Below, in pieces: positions 61,153-64,000 of a stretch of DNA of 64,000 nt. The stretch is from positions 248,001-312,000 of the forward strand of contig NZ_JASVDS010000001.1 in the NCBI RefSeq assembly GCF_030285365.1. The letters are read 5' to 3'. Position numbers and translations under genes: made by a program. A model generated the notes under the pieces. That model was not told the origin of the DNA and searched no databases. It saw only the letters and a program-made list of their open reading frames with translations. How positions within the stretch are numbered: position 1 is the stretch's first letter; each line of letters begins with the position of its first letter. This DNA is from Roseateles subflavus (GTDB taxonomy: Bacteria; Pseudomonadota; Gammaproteobacteria; Burkholderiales; Burkholderiaceae_C).

Positions 61153-62481
61153 ATGAAGAGGACACACCGGAAGATTGCGGGCGCGGCAGGGCTGGCCCTG
61201 TGCCTGGGCATCGGACTCGGGTACCGCGCCATGACCGATCCGGCGGCCGAGGGCCCCCGCGGCACGGCCGCAGCGCCCGCTCCGGCCTCGGCACCCCACC
61301 CCCCCACGCCAGCCGCCTCGGCGCCCGCGGTCGTCGTGCCCGCCTCGGGGGCCGGCGCCCCCGCCCTCGCGGCGGACGATCTCTTCGCGACGCTGTCTCC
61401 CCGTGCCCGGCGCATGGCCGCGGACTGGTGCGGCTACGGCGCCGCGGAGATCCTGAAGGACGCGCTGGCGCGGGAGGCCGCAGGCAAGGATGGCCACGCC
61501 GCGAACGACGGCGAGCCCCCCAGCGACGGCGAGCAGGTGATGGACGCCGCGCGGGCCCAGCGCCTGCAGGACTGGATCCGGACGCTGAAGGCCCGCAGCG
61601 ATGTACGCTCCCAGGCCATCGGCGACTACCTCGCCGGCGACACCCCGAGCCGTGCCCATCTGCAGGACCTGGCGCGGCGCAGCACCGACCCCATGGTGAC
61701 CGCCCTGGCCCTGGCGCGCCCCTGCAAGGCCGAGGGCTGCCGGATGGTCGATGCCGCGCAATGGGCGCGGCTGGAGCCCGACAACCTCATGGCCTGGCTG
61801 GCCCAGCTCAAGGATCGCGAGCCGCCGCCGGAGCAGCTGAGCTACCTGATCGAACGCATGGGCCGGGATGCCCGCCGCGCGGACGACTACAGCCTGACCC
61901 TGTCCCAGGCCGTGGCCTCGCTCGCCCAGGCCCGCACCCCCGGCCTGCTGCAGACGGCGGAATCCGAGCTGCTGAGCCAGCAGGTCATGCACTTGCCGCT
62001 GCTCACCCTCCGCCCCGTGCTGCAGGCCTGCACACCCGGGCAGACGCCCGCGGCGCCCGCCGGTGCCTGCGCGCACATCGCCGGGCTGCTGTGGGACATG
62101 CCACACCTGATGCACCGCGCCCTGGCGCTGGCCTTCGCCCGCCGGTCCGTGCCGGCTGACGATCCCCAGCGGGCGGAGTGGGCACGGCGCGGCGAGCGCT
62201 ACGAGCTGCTCTCCGAGGCCCTGATGGACGCCAATGCCACCGCGTTCGAGCACATGCTGGACCAGAGCAGGCCGGACCTTTGCGGCGGCGCGGGCCGGCT
62301 GCACGAGTTGCTTCGCCAGGTGATGGGCACCGGCGAATGGGAGCGGGCCGCGCAGGCCTGGGCCGCGGCCAGCCAGCCCCAGGAGGCCCTGATCCAGCGG
62401 GCCCGCGAGAAGCGGGGCGGCAGCTCCATGATGGAGGAGCTGCCCTCGGTGGACCGGGCGGCCTCCGGGCCGAGGCGCTGA
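61153..62481 (+). CDS. Exported or membrane-anchored hypothetical protein
   Basis: This 442-residue protein has an N-terminal signal anchor (KIAGAAGLALCLGIGLGYRA), then an Ala/Pro-rich linker (about 32-70) and a helical body with several Cys (DWCGYGAAEIL, RPCKAEGCRMVD, LQACTPGQTP, GACAHIAG, DLCGGAGR). No recognised domain. The repeated W-L/Y-helix pattern (NLMAWLAQLKDRE) is seen in uncharacterised beta-proteobacterial envelope proteins. Its stop is 2 nt from the stop of the convergent Crp/Fnr gene. Confidence 0.7.
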   Translation: MKRTHRKIAGAAGLALCLGIGLGYRAMTDPAAEGPRGTAAAPAPASAPHPPTPAASAPAVVVPASGAGAPALAADDLFATLSPRARRMAADWCGYGAAEILKDALAREAAGKDGHAANDGEPPSDGEQVMDAARAQRLQDWIRTLKARSDVRSQAIGDYLAGDTPSRAHLQDLARRSTDPMVTALALARPCKAEGCRMVDAAQWARLEPDNLMAWLAQLKDREPPPEQLSYLIERMGRDARRADDYSLTLSQAVASLAQARTPGLLQTAESELLSQQVMHLPLLTLRPVLQACTPGQTPAAPAGACAHIAGLLWDMPHLMHRALALAFARRSVPADDPQRAEWARRGERYELLSEALMDANATAFEHMLDQSRPDLCGGAGRLHELLRQVMGTGEWERAAQAWAAASQPQEALIQRAREKRGGSSMMEELPSVDRAASGPRR

Positions 62482-62483
62482 GC

Positions 62484-63104
62484 TCAGGCGTCGCGCCGGA
62501 GCTGCCCGCGCAGCCGGCTCAGGCTCACGGGCGTGATGCCCAGGTAGCTGGCGATGTGGTGGTGGGCCACCTGCGCCTCCAGCGTCGGCCAGCGACGGCG
62601 CAGCTGCTGCAGGCGCTCACGGGCGGACAGCGCGGCAAGGGCCCACTCGCGATCCGCCCGGCGCGTCAGCTCCTGGCGCAGGATGCGGTCGCCCCAGCGC
62701 TGCACGGCCGGGCTGGCCAGCATGCAACGCTCCAGCAGCGCCGCGTCGAAGACCAGCACGCGCGTGGACAGCAGCGCCTCGCAGTGGATGCGTGCGCCGC
62801 CGGCATCGGTGCGGGCGATGGCGGGTGTCAGGGCGGAGGGTCCGGGATGGAAGTCCAGCGTCACCGCGCGTCCCTCGCTGTCACCCACCCAGCTGCGAAG
62901 CAGGCCCTCGAGCACCACGCATTCCAGCGCGGGCGCGTCCCCCGGCCGCAGCAGCGCCTCGCCCGGCGCCAGCAGCCCCGCACGCATACCGGCCAGCAGG
63001 GGATGGAAGGGCTCGGGCGAGAAAGGCTCGGCCGGGTCCTGCAGGAGGTGCAGCGCGGCGAGCGCGGCCGGGAACTCGTCGGGGGCAAGAGGGCGCAGCG
63101 GCAT
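62484..63104 (-). CDS. Crp/Fnr-family transcriptional regulator
   Basis: This 206-residue regulator has an N-terminal cupin-like sensor domain (about 10-130: LLAPGEALLRPGDAPALECVVLEGLLRSW) without the Fnr cysteine cluster or a typical cAMP-binding site. The C-terminal helix-turn-helix is VAHHHIASYLGITPVSLSRLRGQLR. The HTH pattern IASYLGITPxSLSRLR is typical of the subgroup of Crp-like proteins that sense other signals. It is divergent from an alpha/beta hydrolase lipoprotein gene with 110 nt between the starts, which may be its target. Confidence 0.85.
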   Translation of the reverse strand: MPLRPLAPDEFPAALAALHLLQDPAEPFSPEPFHPLLAGMRAGLLAPGEALLRPGDAPALECVVLEGLLRSWVGDSEGRAVTLDFHPGPSALTPAIARTDAGGARIHCEALLSTRVLVFDAALLERCMLASPAVQRWGDRILRQELTRRADREWALAALSARERLQQLRRRWPTLEAQVAHHHIASYLGITPVSLSRLRGQLRRDA

Positions 63105-63214
63105 GGTCGCGCAGTGTGCCTCAGGTGGCCGGCGGGCGGTCTTATCCGATGTTATTGAGGCCCCGGGGCACCCGCGCCAGCATGCGGCCCATCCCTTCAC
63201 ACTGGATCACCGCC

Positions 63215-64000
63215 ATGCTCCCACCGACACCTGACGCCACGGCCGCGCCCCGACCCGCCCCCACCACGCCGCCGGTCGATCGCGGCGCGCTGGCCCGCCT
63301 GCTGCTGCCGCTGGCGGCGGCGCTGATGGGCGGCCTCGGCCTGCTCGCCGGCTGCACCGGCGTGCCGCCGACCGTCGCCGAGCGCGAGGACCTGCCCCGC
63401 GCCCACCTGGACGGGCACTGGGTGCATACCGAGGCCTTCGGTGCAGAGGACCGGCCGGTCGTGCTGGTGCTGCACGGCGGCTCGGGCGCCGACTACCGCT
63501 ACCTGCTCGGCCTGCAGGCGCTGTCCGACGACTACCGGGTCGTGTTCTACGACCAGCTGGGCAGCGGGCTGACCGAGCGCGTGCCGGCCGCGGACATCAC
63601 CGTGGCGCGCTTCCTGGCCGAGCTGCACGCCGTGGTCGAGCACCATGCGCCCGGCCGTCCCGTGCATCTGCTGGGCCATTCCTGGGGCGCGATGCTGGCC
63701 ACGGCCTATGCGGGCGCGCATCCCGAGCGCGTGCGCAGCCTCGTGCTGGCCGAGCCCGGCTTTCTCGAGCAGGACAGCCTGCGGGAGCTCGACGCGCTCG
63801 GCGGCGGCTGGCCCGGCTGGCGGGGGGTGCTGGGGGTGAGCCAGGCCTGGCTGGGCCAGTGGTTCGTCCGCACCGACGGCGATGCGCACGCCCGCCAGGA
63901 CTGGATGGCCCAGCGCCTGCTGCCGCTCTTCCAGGCGCCGGCCTCCCTGTGCCACGGGCAGCTGCCGGCGCTGCAGGGCTGGCGAGGCGGCCATGCCGTG
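63215..64000 (+). CDS. Alpha/beta hydrolase lipoprotein, proline iminopeptidase-like (partial)
   Basis: The frame is open from ATG 63215 to the end of the window (262 codons, 3' end missing). A proline-rich N-terminus and hydrophobic stretch end in a lipobox LLAGC at about residues 43-47, so the protein should be lipid-anchored. The hydrolase fold has VLVLHGGSGADYRYLLGLQ (oxyanion HGG), VVFYDQLGSGLTERVP and the nucleophile elbow LLGHSWGAMLATAYA. The DQ-x-G-x-G block is typical of proline iminopeptidases and related peptidases. The acid and His residues would lie beyond the edge. Confidence 0.85.
   Translation, partial: MLPPTPDATAAPRPAPTTPPVDRGALARLLLPLAAALMGGLGLLAGCTGVPPTVAEREDLPRAHLDGHWVHTEAFGAEDRPVVLVLHGGSGADYRYLLGLQALSDDYRVVFYDQLGSGLTERVPAADITVARFLAELHAVVEHHAPGRPVHLLGHSWGAMLATAYAGAHPERVRSLVLAEPGFLEQDSLRELDALGGGWPGWRGVLGVSQAWLGQWFVRTDGDAHARQDWMAQRLLPLFQAPASLCHGQLPALQGWRGGHAV

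Noticed and set aside
1-64000. Genomic island, prophage or transposon
   Set aside because: No integrase, transposase, tRNA gene, flanking direct repeats or region of clearly different base composition was seen.

Overview
The window is chromosomal DNA of very high GC content with densely packed genes and little intergenic sequence. The gene set points to a Burkholderiales betaproteobacterium, possibly a Rubrivivax/Roseateles/Ideonella-like lineage. The evidence is an aerobic phenylacetate (paa) operon with a TetR-type PaaR, an NAD-dependent fds formate dehydrogenase preceded by a LysR gene and an OFA transporter, and DUF535, DUF1161 and VIT/DUF2135 proteins. The genus is inference. There are no rRNA or tRNA genes, transposases, phage genes or CRISPR arrays.

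Layout. 1-3646: a truncated GNAT acetyltransferase, an exported YY/HH-rich protein, a DUF535 protein, a glutathione S-transferase and a histidine phosphatase. 3715-6424: a coupled cluster of Tat-exported flavin amine oxidase, cytochrome c and exported RidA, probably a periplasmic amine dehydrogenase unit. 6494-11650: a stand-alone PstS-like binding protein, a LytTR regulator with its LytS-type kinase, an array of twelve 8-bp repeats and a membrane Ser/Thr kinase. 11810-18296: a cytochrome, a penicillin acylase family hydrolase, a hairpin-rich non-coding stretch, a membrane-tethered receiver protein, a GNAT enzyme and a TPR-like protein.

18457-29904: the phenylacetate island. paaY diverges from paaG-I-K-A-B-C-D-E, followed by paaR, an orphan branched-chain-type binding protein and paaZ. 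PaaK makes phenylacetyl-CoA, PaaABCE (matured with PaaD) epoxidises it, PaaG isomerises the epoxide to the oxepin, and PaaZ opens and oxidises the ring. PaaI and PaaY are salvage thioesterases. paaF, paaH and paaJ are not here. A perfect 14-bp palindrome just downstream of the paaG promoter is the likely PaaR operator. Two copies of an 80-bp structured repeat with compensatory base changes flank paaC.

29925-40741: glutaminyl cyclotransferase, a 1032-residue VIT/DUF2135 protein, DUF1161, a solute-binding protein, an S46 dipeptidyl peptidase, a Cys/Ser/Gly-tailed protein, a MATE exporter and a lipoprotein. 40916-46689: an ABC transporter of the peptide/nickel type (two permeases and a binding protein, no ATPase) with an amidase, facing a PfkB sugar kinase. 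46808-58190: two tandem paralogous binding-protein-like genes overlapping a LysR gene, then an OFA-family transporter, an HPP protein and fdsGBACD, which oxidises formate with NAD+. 58316-64000: an uncharacterised membrane protein/TerB-like pair, several exported hypothetical proteins, a Crp/Fnr regulator and a truncated alpha/beta hydrolase lipoprotein.

The most unusual items are the covarying repeats around paaC, the exported amine oxidase/cytochrome/RidA unit with an in-frame repeat in the RidA signal peptide, the hairpin cluster at 15345-15496, the tandem binding-protein paralogs attached to LysR, and the number of solute-binding proteins without transport partners.
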